DNA from: Flavobacteriia bacterium
GTDB taxonomy: Bacteria > Bacteroidota > Bacteroidia > Flavobacteriales > Schleiferiaceae
DNA length: 7,898 bases
Assembly (NCBI GenBank): GCA_949516455.1
Contig: CATILC010000246.1
Span: 1-7,898 of the forward strand
Reading direction: 5' to 3'
The notes beneath the pieces are model-generated. The model searched no databases. It saw nothing but the letters and a program-made list of their open reading frames with translations, and had not been told where the DNA came from. A program made the translations under genes and the position numbers. Each line of letters starts with the position of its first letter. The stretch's first letter is position 1. Shown here one piece after another: positions 1 through 7,438 of this stretch.

Positions 1-1
1 C

Positions 2-1516
2 GGAGGGAACAATCTCAATGGCTCTCTTGACAGCAAGTGGAATGTCACTCCTGCTGAATTAGCGAGCAATGGTACAACCCAATATTTCTGGGGAACAGGA
101 AGCGGCCTGACGCCCAGTCTTTTCTCCGGACCCTCTGGCGATCATACGACAGGCAATGGCCAATACCTGTATGCTGAGGCCAGCAACTACTCTCAGGACC
201 GTGCAAAAGTCATTACGCCTTACATCGATCTTGACACGCTCTCTAATCCGGAACTCAGCTTCTACAAACATCAGTACGGATCGGACATTTATGATTTCAG
301 TGTGCAGATCGTCGTCAATGGCTTTTGGTTTGGCAGCATTTATAATTCCAGTGGCTCCAGGCCAAATCGATGGGAGAAAGTGACCGTTCCGCTTTCACAA
401 TACGCCGGAAGTACAGTGGCATTTATTTTCATTGCCTGGAGAAACAGCAGTAGCCCTGGCAATGGATTGGCAGATATCGCGATCGACGATGTGCGCATTG
501 ACAATCCCCGCAACTGTCCTGCACCTTTTGCCCAGCAGGTTCAGTCCATAAACAACACTTTCCCTTATTCTCTGGCCTACGACGCCTCAGGCAGCACCGG
601 AATTTTCCTGAATTATTCGTGGGATTTTGGAGACGGCAACAACTCGAGTCTCAAGTCGGGGGTTCATACCTACAGCGGGCCGGGCGAATACGACGTACTG
701 CTTACAACAACCGATGACTGCGGTCAACAGGACACTTCCCTACTCCGTGCGACCATCTGCGATACGGCGCTTTCAAACTTCTCCTTTCAGAGAAGTGCCT
801 CAGGGATCAGCTTCTCGGCCCTGTCCACCACCGTCCTTCCGGGAGTTGATTACACCTGGGATTTTGGGGACGGTAGCTCAGATACAGGAAAGACAGTCGT
901 ACACAGCTATGCAGTTCCGGGACAATACGCCGTGACCCTTAGTGTTTCTACGAAATGCGGCACCACATTGTCCCGCACAGAGCTCATCGAGAGCTGTTCC
1001 AAACCAACAGCATCCTGGACCTACACGCTGATCTCCTCCTCCTCATCTGGTATGGTCATTCAGTTCAATGGTTCTTCCTCTGTGGGTGCATCGGACTATT
1101 TCTGGGATTTTGGCGATGGGAATTCAAGCCTTGGTGGAGCCAACATCGTCCACACCTACGCCGTGCCGGGCCTTTTCTACACGGTCAGTCTTATTGTAAG
1201 CAACGATTGCCAGCAAACGGACACTGCGCGTTTTCAGTTGAGCGCATTGAGTTCAGAGACGTTTGAGAGGAATGAATACGTTGTTTATCCCAATCCTGCA
1301 AAGGGCACGGTATATCTGGAACACCCGGGAATTGCAAACGGCTTGGTGGCGTATCAGCTCACAGATGTGCGCGGTGTTGTCGTAATGTCGGGAAAAGTAC
1401 GTGGATATGCGGGAAGCATTGAGTTGGATCTCGATGAAGTACCGGCTTCGTTCTACATACTCCATGTCTGGAACAACTTCTTTGCTGTTCGGGAGCGCAT
1501 CCTCCTTATTGATTGA
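2..1516 (+). CDS. MAM- and PKD-domain secreted protein with type IX sorting domain (5' truncated)
   Basis: The frame is open from base 2, so the true start and any signal peptide lie outside the window; 504 residues are visible. Residues 1 to about 167 look like a MAM domain: a 'TPS..SGPSGDHTTGNGQYLYAEASN' block, a 'TPYIDLDTLSNPELSFYKHQYG' strand pair, and the closing DIAIDDVRI at 158-166. Three PKD domains follow, each with a WDFGDG core (W207, W286, W368) and an H-[TS]-Y...PG element. Each PKD unit has one Cys near its start and one in its last strand (C172/C240, C253/C319, C332/C403), which suggests disulphides. Residues about 427-504 form a type A C-terminal sorting domain starting VVYPNPAKG and ending in a short beta strand. 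In this family that domain directs export through the type IX system and often anchoring at the cell surface. The role is probably adhesion, glycan binding or part of a large exoenzyme; the missing N-terminal part would decide. No catalytic motif is visible in the part present. Confidence 0.88.
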   Translation, partial: GGNNLNGSLDSKWNVTPAELASNGTTQYFWGTGSGLTPSLFSGPSGDHTTGNGQYLYAEASNYSQDRAKVITPYIDLDTLSNPELSFYKHQYGSDIYDFSVQIVVNGFWFGSIYNSSGSRPNRWEKVTVPLSQYAGSTVAFIFIAWRNSSSPGNGLADIAIDDVRIDNPRNCPAPFAQQVQSINNTFPYSLAYDASGSTGIFLNYSWDFGDGNNSSLKSGVHTYSGPGEYDVLLTTTDDCGQQDTSLLRATICDTALSNFSFQRSASGISFSALSTTVLPGVDYTWDFGDGSSDTGKTVVHSYAVPGQYAVTLSVSTKCGTTLSRTELIESCSKPTASWTYTLISSSSSGMVIQFNGSSSVGASDYFWDFGDGNSSLGGANIVHTYAVPGLFYTVSLIVSNDCQQTDTARFQLSALSSETFERNEYVVYPNPAKGTVYLEHPGIANGLVAYQLTDVRGVVVMSGKVRGYAGSIELDLDEVPASFYILHVWNNFFAVRERILLID

Positions 1517-1521
1517 GCGGC

Positions 1522-2742
1522 TCACTGTCTTCTGTTGGCCAGTAGCGGCGGCGGCTCACCATTGAATGGATTTCCCCTTCCGATCGTCCGGGCATCCATC
1601 CCGGAAGCCCTGATCACAGAACGGTCTCCGTAGCGAACGCGCATATTGTCCATGGCCTGATACAGCCTCATCTGCTCTTCACTGTCTTCGAAGAGATCGA
1701 TCTGATGCCCACCCCCTACCAATTCACTGAAGCGAACGCCGATCAGCCGAACCAACAAACGTCGATTGTAGCAGCGGGCGAAGAGATCCTGGACCAATGG
1801 GATCAATTGGTGGTCCGCCGCCGTGTAGGGAATGCGCCTTTGCAGACTGTGGGTCTCGAAGTCTGAGAAGCGTATTTTCAAAGCCACGCAGGCCGTGAGT
1901 TTATTGCCCCGCCTGAGCTGAAAGGCCAGATTCTCCGTCATGGCGGTCAGGATCCCTTTCAATCGGTGGGTATCGATCGTATCGCGATCAAAGGTGCGCT
2001 CTGTGGATATGGATTTGCGCTCCTGAAAAGCGATGACCGGGCTTCGGTCGACGCCGTTGGCCTTCTCCCAAAGCAACCTTCCGTTCCGACCCATCACCTG
2101 CTCCATCAGATCGACAGGCATCTCCTGAAGGGTCTTCACCTTGCGGACCCCGAGGTCACAGAGGGTCTGATAGGTCTTTTCCCCCACCATGGGGATCTTC
2201 TGCACAGAGAGAGGAGCGAGAAAACTGCGTTCCCTCCCCTGCTCTATATGCATCTGATTGTTGGGCTTGGCCTCCCCAGTGGCCACCTTGGAAACAGTTT
2301 TGTTGACCGAAAGCCCAAATGAAATGGGCAGCCCGGTCTCCTTGAGAATGCGTTGACGCAATTCACCTGCATAACGGTAGACCCCGAAGAATTGCTCCAT
2401 ACCCGAAAAATCGAGATAGAACTCATCAATGGATGTCTTCTCGAACAAGGGTGCGGCATCGCGAATGATCTCTGTCACCCACTGGGAATGCTTGCTGTAG
2501 TTCGCGCTGTTGCCCCTCAGGACGACAGCCTCCGGACACAGTTGCCGAGCCATTTTCATCGGCATCGCCGAATGGACACCAAAATCCCTGGCCTCGTAAC
2601 TGCAGGCGGCCACCACTCCCCTGCTGCTGGTCCCTCCGATCAGAATGGGACGACCGTTCAAACGGCTGTCCAGCAAACGCTCGACCGAGACAAAGAAACT
2701 GTCCAGGTCCATGTGAACGATCTGACGGTCTTCCGGATTCAT
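1522..2742 (-). CDS. dinB: Y-family translesion DNA polymerase (DinB/Pol IV type)
   Basis: This encodes a lesion-bypass polymerase of 406 residues, slightly longer than E. coli Pol IV (351). The N-terminal IVHMDLDSFFVSVE segment supplies metal ligand D12 and the aromatic steric-gate position F17. TSIDEFYLD supplies D106 and E107, so all three catalytic carboxylates are present and the enzyme should be active, unlike ImuB. The fingers motif VVAACSYEARDFGVHSAMP is intact at 43-61. Helix-hairpin-helix thumb sequence (VQKIPMVGEKTYQTLCDLGV) and a little-finger domain follow. QIDLF at 347-351 matches the beta-clamp-binding consensus, with about 55 residues after it. I chose the ATG at 2742 because it forms an ATGA overlap with the dnaE stop codon; an in-frame GTG at 2748 would add two residues. 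It is the last gene of the operon and ends 5 bp from the convergent surface-protein gene. Translational coupling to dnaE is likely. Confidence 0.93.
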   Translation of the reverse strand: MNPEDRQIVHMDLDSFFVSVERLLDSRLNGRPILIGGTSSRGVVAACSYEARDFGVHSAMPMKMARQLCPEAVVLRGNSANYSKHSQWVTEIIRDAAPLFEKTSIDEFYLDFSGMEQFFGVYRYAGELRQRILKETGLPISFGLSVNKTVSKVATGEAKPNNQMHIEQGRERSFLAPLSVQKIPMVGEKTYQTLCDLGVRKVKTLQEMPVDLMEQVMGRNGRLLWEKANGVDRSPVIAFQERKSISTERTFDRDTIDTHRLKGILTAMTENLAFQLRRGNKLTACVALKIRFSDFETHSLQRRIPYTAADHQLIPLVQDLFARCYNRRLLVRLIGVRFSELVGGGHQIDLFEDSEEQMRLYQAMDNMRVRYGDRSVIRASGMDARTIGRGNPFNGEPPPLLANRRQ

Positions 2743-5732
2743 GCCCACTCGATCTTTTTACCCGGGAGCTTGCGCTTGATGTCGGCATAGCGCGGATCGG
2801 GATGCATGGGTGCTTTCTTCATGCTTTGTACCTCAATGCTGCAGCAACCGAACTCCTCGATCACCTTTCCATGGATGCGGTAGATGCCCTTTCCCCGAAA
2901 GGGCCACTTTCTTGCGGCTTCCGGAAAATGAACGGTGTCGATGAACAAGCCGTCCCGATCGAGAAAGTTTCCGAACATCATGGGCTTTCCCTGAGCTGTA
3001 CGCGTCTGCTTGGCCGTGACCAGATAGCCCCACGCCCACACCTCTTCGCCTATAAAAGACTTTAAGTCAGAGGATGCAACACCCTCTCCTTCTGTTTCGT
3101 AGAGCAAGAAGAAATCGCAAAGCGGAAAGCCCAGCAATTCGATCTGATCGTAGGCATCTTCCCTGGCTTCCCGATCGAGTTCTGGCAGACGGAATGGGCG
3201 CAGAGGCGGATCGAACAAGGTCTTCGGCCGGAACGGCTTGAGGGGCACCCCCAGAAGCAGATGCACTTCCCACATCAGCTCCTTCTTGTTCTTCCCCGTG
3301 AAGCGAAGTGCTCCGATCCGAACCAGCAGGCGGATCTGTTCCAGACTGCAGGGAACCCGGCGAACAAGATCCTGAACAGAGGCGTAGCATCCCTGAGCTG
3401 CGCGCTCCTCCAGCAGCCGAACAAGCAGATCGCGCTCCAAGCCCTTGATCATACCCAGGCCCAAACGGATCACGGAACCCTGAATGGAACACAACGCCCC
3501 GCTTTGATTCACACAGGGCGCCTCAATGGCAGCGCCGAGCATTCTCGCCTCATGCAGATAGAGCTCAACGCTATAGAAACCACCGCCATTGTTGACCGTG
3601 GCCACCATGTACTCCAAGGGAAAATGCGCTTTGAGGTAAAGGCTTTGGTAACTCTCCACGGCGTATGAAGCGGAGTGTCCTTTGGCAAATGCATATCCGG
3701 CAAAACTCTCCACCTGTCGCCACACCTCGGAGGTCAGCTGTTCTGTGTAGCCCTTCTGCCGGCAGCGCTCAAAAAAACGCATCCGTGCACGCTCAAATTC
3801 TTCCCTGCCCCGAAACTTTCCAGACATTCCCCGCCGCAGCACATCGGCCTCAGCCAGGCTGAGACCCGCAAAATAGTGGGCGACCTTGATCACATCTTCC
3901 TGATAGACCATCACACCGAAGGTGTCGGGCATGATGTCGCGCATCACCGGATGCGCATCCTCTCTGCGTTCGGGAAAGCGATAGCGCAGAATGTATTCAC
4001 GCATCATCCCTGAGCGTGCAACACCGGGACGGATGACCGAACTGGCGGCGACCAGACCGAGGTACTCGTCCACCTGCAGCTTGCGCATCAATACACGCAT
4101 TGCAGGCGACTCCACGTAGAAACACCCGATGGCCCGTCCTTCGCGAAGCATTTCTCTGATCCTGGGGTCTTCCTTGAACGGGCGGATGTCGTGGATGTCC
4201 GGAAGCTCCTGTTCTGGCTGGTTCTCGCGGATCAACTGCAGCGCATCCCTGATCTTGCCCAAGCCGCGCTGACTCAGTATGTCAAACTTGTAGATGGACA
4301 CGTCTTCGGCAACCACCATATCGAATTGAGCAGTGGGAAATCCCTTGGGCGGGAGAAATGTGGCCGTGAAGCAATGGATCGGACGGTCTGTGATCAGGAT
4401 GCCCCCTGCGTGTATACTCAGATAATTGGGCATGTCCTGTATCCGTTTTCCGTATCGAAAGACCAGTTGAGCGGTCTCATCAAGCTGAGCGACATCCATA
4501 TTCCCGGAAGCCAGCCGATCGATCTCCCGCTTGGGAAGCCCGAAGACCTTTCCCAGTTCGCGGACGACCGCACGGTATTGAAAGGTGACATAGGCACCCA
4601 AAAGGCTCACGTGAGGAAAGCGATCGAAGATGAAACGGGTGATGTCGTCCCGGTCGGTCCAGGAGAAATCGATGTCAAAGTCCGGCGGATTGGCCCGATA
4701 CAAATTGATGAAGCGCTCAAAATACAGGTCCAGCTCAACGGGATCCACATCCGTGATGCGCATCAGGTAGGCCACGATGCTGTTGGCACCACTCCCCCGC
4801 CCCACATAAAAATACCCCTTGCTCCGAGCGTACTTGACAATGCACCAGTTGATCAGGAAATAGGAAACGAACTTTTTCTGCCGGATGATCTCCAATTCCT
4901 TCTGCAAACGAGACAACACCTGCTTGTCCGCATCGGGGTAACGGTAGCTCAGGTTGCTGTAGCAGATGTGCTTCATCAGTCGGTAGTCCAGCGCCTCATT
5001 CCCGGTATAGCTCTTCAGATTGTGGTTTCTGTCTGCCCGACCGAATTCAAAGCGCACGCCACAACCCTCGAGCAGCGATCGCGTCTGATCGATCAGCCAG
5101 GGAAATTCACTGAGCTGCGCACAGAGCTCGTCTTGGGAGATGAAGCGATCCGAAGCCGGGGCACACTCTTCTTTGGGCAGCTTGCTGAGCAGACAGTTGC
5201 GCTCAATGGCCCGCAACAGACGATGGGTGTTGTGATCTTTCTTGTGCCGAAAGCTGCACGAGTGCAGAAGGACCATCCGCTCTTTGGGCCAATCGATCCG
5301 CTCCATCCGCAGCGAACTCAGGTCGCGGAGAGAGATCCCTATGAATGCATTCTCGTTGCTCAAGACCGATGCATCTGCTGAAAGGCTGTGAAGAGGATAG
5401 ACAACGAACACATTCCGATCGACCGGTGCCTGATCAAATGGGATTCCTGCGTGAAGGTGCGCACTCAGATGCTGATTCAATGCGTAAAAACCTTCATTGC
5501 TCCGGGCGATCCCTACATATTTCTGCTCCACCCCATTTCGGAAATCGATGCCCAGAACGGGGCGTATCCCGTATTTGGCGGACAGGCGAACGAAATCCAT
5601 CGCTGCCGAACTGCTGTTGATATCGGTCAGTGCAGCGGCCTGCCAACCATCCTGGGAAAGCTGCTGAAGCAATTCAACAGGGGACAGCAAGCCGTAGCGC
5701 AGACTGAAGTAGCTGTGCGTATTAAGCAACAT
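2739..5732 (-). CDS. dnaE: Short DNA polymerase III alpha subunit (C-family, second DnaE / error-prone type)
   Basis: C-family DNA polymerase catalytic subunit of 997 residues, shorter than E. coli DnaE (1160) and than the replicative alpha expected in Bacteroidota. Domain order: PHP domain at about 1-230; palm and fingers at about 280-740 with GRGSGANS (311-318), the catalytic PDFDIDF (D353 and D355), the HAGG loop (441-444) and a third Asp in YKFDIL (D484); tandem helix-hairpin-helix region at about 750-815; OB fold at about 890-965 (EEVWAWGYLVTAKQ...). It ends soon after the OB fold, so no tau-binding tail is seen. The PHP metal site looks degenerate: N4-T5-H6 where an H-x-H pair is usual, Y13 for Asp, I38 for His in the LTDH motif. 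This argues against intrinsic proofreading. The gene overlaps dinB by 4 bp (ATGA) and starts 53 bp after the SRAP gene. Length and partner genes suggest an accessory, damage-induced polymerase and not the main replicase; this is inference. The start is an ATG immediately followed by the conserved PHP beta strand. Confidence 0.92.
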   Translation of the reverse strand: MLLNTHSYFSLRYGLLSPVELLQQLSQDGWQAAALTDINSSSAAMDFVRLSAKYGIRPVLGIDFRNGVEQKYVGIARSNEGFYALNQHLSAHLHAGIPFDQAPVDRNVFVVYPLHSLSADASVLSNENAFIGISLRDLSSLRMERIDWPKERMVLLHSCSFRHKKDHNTHRLLRAIERNCLLSKLPKEECAPASDRFISQDELCAQLSEFPWLIDQTRSLLEGCGVRFEFGRADRNHNLKSYTGNEALDYRLMKHICYSNLSYRYPDADKQVLSRLQKELEIIRQKKFVSYFLINWCIVKYARSKGYFYVGRGSGANSIVAYLMRITDVDPVELDLYFERFINLYRANPPDFDIDFSWTDRDDITRFIFDRFPHVSLLGAYVTFQYRAVVRELGKVFGLPKREIDRLASGNMDVAQLDETAQLVFRYGKRIQDMPNYLSIHAGGILITDRPIHCFTATFLPPKGFPTAQFDMVVAEDVSIYKFDILSQRGLGKIRDALQLIRENQPEQELPDIHDIRPFKEDPRIREMLREGRAIGCFYVESPAMRVLMRKLQVDEYLGLVAASSVIRPGVARSGMMREYILRYRFPERREDAHPVMRDIMPDTFGVMVYQEDVIKVAHYFAGLSLAEADVLRRGMSGKFRGREEFERARMRFFERCRQKGYTEQLTSEVWRQVESFAGYAFAKGHSASYAVESYQSLYLKAHFPLEYMVATVNNGGGFYSVELYLHEARMLGAAIEAPCVNQSGALCSIQGSVIRLGLGMIKGLERDLLVRLLEERAAQGCYASVQDLVRRVPCSLEQIRLLVRIGALRFTGKNKKELMWEVHLLLGVPLKPFRPKTLFDPPLRPFRLPELDREAREDAYDQIELLGFPLCDFFLLYETEGEGVASSDLKSFIGEEVWAWGYLVTAKQTRTAQGKPMMFGNFLDRDGLFIDTVHFPEAARKWPFRGKGIYRIHGKVIEEFGCCSIEVQSMKKAPMHPDPRYADIKRKLPGKKIEWA

Positions 5733-5785
5733 TCGACAAAGACCTTAGCTGTTCAGATGATCTGTCCGATGATGGAACCGATGCT
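5733..5785 (-). other. Intra-operon gap before dnaE with small palindrome
   Basis: This is the only sizeable spacer inside the operon (53 bp). It holds an 11-bp palindrome, CAGAT-C-ATCTG on the minus strand (5754-5764), and no clear Shine-Dalgarno sequence before the dnaE ATG. There is no convincing TAnnTTTG box or terminator. It may be a plain spacer, a translation-control element or a secondary regulatory site; the sequence does not decide. Confidence 0.3.
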
Positions 5786-6607
5786 TCATTTCCCTCCCTG
5801 CTCCTCCTCCTTTCTCCTTCGGATGCGGGCAGAGGTGTGCCCCATGCCCTGCAGACGCAGGTCTTCCACTACACGGTACTCCGATTGGCGGTATACGGGA
5901 TCTCCGATGGGCTCCAGCAAACTCAGGTCTTTGCGCGCTGGGCTTCTGATCTCCGCGGAGATCGGCCAGGCATTCACGGCCTGAGCGATCGGACCCAGCC
6001 GAGCGAGCAATTCATCTGCCTTGCGATCGGGATCGATCCATTCGCGCTCCATCTCCTCCGGAAGAACAATGGGCGACCGATGGTGCCCGATCTTTTGCAG
6101 CAGCGGACCCGCAGTGGTGGTCAGAACAGAGAAGCTGTAGATGATCTCCCCTGTTGCCGGATCAGCCCAATGGTCCCAGATGCCTGCCATGGCAAACAGG
6201 GCCGAGGCACCCTGAAGGTGCACATAGTAAGGTTTCCTGAGCTTCTCCTTCTCAGGACCTTCAATGAATCCATCTGCAAGCACCAAACAACGCTGAGAAC
6301 GAATGGGCTTCCTGAACGACGGCTTCTGCAATATGCCCGCTGCACCTGAATAGGAAGGGTCATTGGCTCGGTTGTGATCGCCTTCCTTTCGGGCATTGAT
6401 CAAATACATCCGCTTCTTCGCCCAAAAAGGAGTCATGCCAAACCGAAAGAACTGGATGACCTCCGGTCGGTCGGAAGTGATGATGGGTGCCCGCTCCCCA
6501 GGCGACAAATTGGGGTTGGGCATGTAGAGTCCGGGTTTCTCAAAACGCGCTTCAAAGCGATGCTCCATCGCCTCGATGCGGCTTACTGTGGTATACCTTC
6601 CGCACAT
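5786..6607 (-). CDS. SRAP-domain abasic-site DNA-protein crosslink protein (YedK/HMCES family)
   Basis: SRAP proteins form a covalent thiazolidine link between the N-terminal Cys and abasic sites in single-stranded DNA, shielding them from cleavage and error-prone processing. The 273-residue product begins MCGRYT, so removal of Met exposes the reactive C2; this fixes the start. Other family hallmarks are visible: the PNPNLSPG segment (30-37), FGMTPFWA (56-63), INARKE (70-75), ADGFIEG (111-117) with catalytic-type E116, AGIWDHW (141-147), and H175 in the H-x-R-x-P motif (HHRSP). Typical family members read DGFYEW where this has DGFIEG, a mild deviation. The C-terminus carries a charged tail (RIRRRKEEEQGGK). 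The gene starts 6 bp after the repressor gene; GAGGGG a few bases before the ATG could act as a ribosome binding site. The operon position ties it to DNA-damage tolerance, as the family's old name 'SOS response-associated' implies. Confidence 0.92.
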   Translation of the reverse strand: MCGRYTTVSRIEAMEHRFEARFEKPGLYMPNPNLSPGERAPIITSDRPEVIQFFRFGMTPFWAKKRMYLINARKEGDHNRANDPSYSGAAGILQKPSFRKPIRSQRCLVLADGFIEGPEKEKLRKPYYVHLQGASALFAMAGIWDHWADPATGEIIYSFSVLTTTAGPLLQKIGHHRSPIVLPEEMEREWIDPDRKADELLARLGPIAQAVNAWPISAEIRSPARKDLSLLEPIGDPVYRQSEYRVVEDLRLQGMGHTSARIRRRKEEEQGGK

Positions 6608-6613
6608 GACCCC

Positions 6614-7405
6614 TCAGGCTTCCAATCCGTGCATTCGGCTGCGGATCTCGTGCACATCATCCCTGATCTCATGGAGCACCTTTCCCATCTGATGCATGGG
6701 GTCGGACATCTGAGGCTCAGGCAGACGGAAACTCACAAAGCCGCGGGCCTTCCATATCTCCTGGATATCATTCGCCGCCAAGGTATACGCCGCATAATCG
6801 GGATTGTCCGAACACAGGCGCAACGACCCCTTGTCTGAAAGATCGCTGTACAGTCTTTTGTAGACGATGCCCTCATCGCGTGTCACCACCACATGACATT
6901 CGCCGTCCCGAATATCCGTCCAGTCGGCCAGGTACTCACACATGATGTACGAACCCGAGGCAACCGGGAGCATGCTGTCTCCCTGGATCTGAAAGACGCG
7001 GTACGAACGCTTGGGCGAGAGCTCAATGAACGGCATCCGAAAGTGCGGCAAGCGGCTGATGAATTCTGTATCACTGTGGCCCTGAGTATATCCGGCAGCT
7101 GCCTTCTCATGCACCAGGCTGATGCGCTCCTCTTCATCCTGAGGATCGACCACGACCGGCAACACCCGGAGCCTGCGCCCCTGGAGATCCACCTGAGGAG
7201 AACCGCCCCCTGAGGTGCCGTGGACCAACTCGTCCATACTGCAACCAAAAAGCTCGGCCATGGCGGAGAGCACGGGCAAGCGCGGTTCTGCACGCCCTTC
7301 CTCGTAGGCGCCCACCGCACTTCTCTTGACCCCCAATTGATTCGCCAACTCGCTCTGAGTGAGCGAAAGACGCTTTCTGTGTGTTTTGATGTGTTCTTTG
7401 AGCAT
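6614..7405 (-). CDS. XRE-family repressor with S24 (LexA/cI/UmuD-like) autocleavage domain
   Basis: A 263-residue regulator. Residues about 4-60 form a cro/cI-type helix-turn-helix (LTQSELANQLGVKRSAVGAYEEGRAEP, 15-41). After a Gly/Ser-rich linker the S24 domain spans about 98-225. It contains a candidate cleavage site A104-G105 (KAAAGY), nucleophile S144 in QGDSM, and general base K183 in VYKRLY. The 39-residue Ser-Lys spacing is close to that of LexA. The architecture matches phage cI-like and Bacteroidota LexA-like repressors, not classic winged-helix LexA. The tail (240-261) is a clean heptad coiled coil: M240, L244, I247, V251, I254, M258, L261. I chose the ATG at 7405 because the helix-turn-helix domain follows at once; an upstream in-frame ATG at 7459 would translate the palindromic control region and looks spurious. 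It heads the operon, 6 bp before the SRAP gene, and probably represses its own promoter until RecA-stimulated self-cleavage. Confidence 0.9.
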   Translation of the reverse strand: MLKEHIKTHRKRLSLTQSELANQLGVKRSAVGAYEEGRAEPRLPVLSAMAELFGCSMDELVHGTSGGGSPQVDLQGRRLRVLPVVVDPQDEEERISLVHEKAAAGYTQGHSDTEFISRLPHFRMPFIELSPKRSYRVFQIQGDSMLPVASGSYIMCEYLADWTDIRDGECHVVVTRDEGIVYKRLYSDLSDKGSLRLCSDNPDYAAYTLAANDIQEIWKARGFVSFRLPEPQMSDPMHQMGKVLHEIRDDVHEIRSRMHGLEA

Positions 7406-7407
7406 GA

Positions 7408-7418
7408 CAATAATATTG
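7408..7418 (-). promoter_or_regulatory. Candidate operator half: palindrome beside repressor start
   Basis: An 11-bp palindrome, CAATA-T-TATTG on the minus strand, ends 2 bp before the repressor ATG. Its closeness to a second palindrome and to the gene of an XRE-type repressor, whose dimers bind short inverted repeats, makes it a candidate operator site. No binding evidence exists in the sequence itself. Confidence 0.35.
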
Positions 7419-7423
7419 GCTTT

Positions 7424-7438
7424 GCTAATATAATTAGC
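7424..7438 (-). promoter_or_regulatory. Candidate repressor operator: GCTAAT-TAT-ATTAGC palindrome
   Basis: A 15-bp inverted repeat with perfect 6-bp arms around a 3-bp centre, 18 bp upstream of the repressor ATG. It overlaps the proposed -7 box, so a bound dimer would block transcription. Its size and symmetry suit a cI/XRE-type dimer. Two palindromes in tandem would allow cooperative autorepression. Confidence 0.5.

Noticed and set aside
2742..2748. GTG at 2748 as the dinB start
   Set aside because: It is possible, but adds only two residues. The ATG at 2742 makes the common ATGA stop-start overlap with dnaE.
3128..3147. QIELL (863-867) and QIRLL (799-803) in DnaE as beta-clamp motifs
   Set aside because: QIRLL lies in a predicted helix of the helix-hairpin-helix region. 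QIELL overlaps the conserved ExxLGF segment seen in all DnaE proteins, so both are better explained by the fold.
4191..5381. Long plus-strand open frame (396 codons) opposite dnaE
   Set aside because: It lies wholly antisense to a conserved polymerase with intact motifs, and its translation shows no recognisable domain. It is a by-product of dnaE codon composition.
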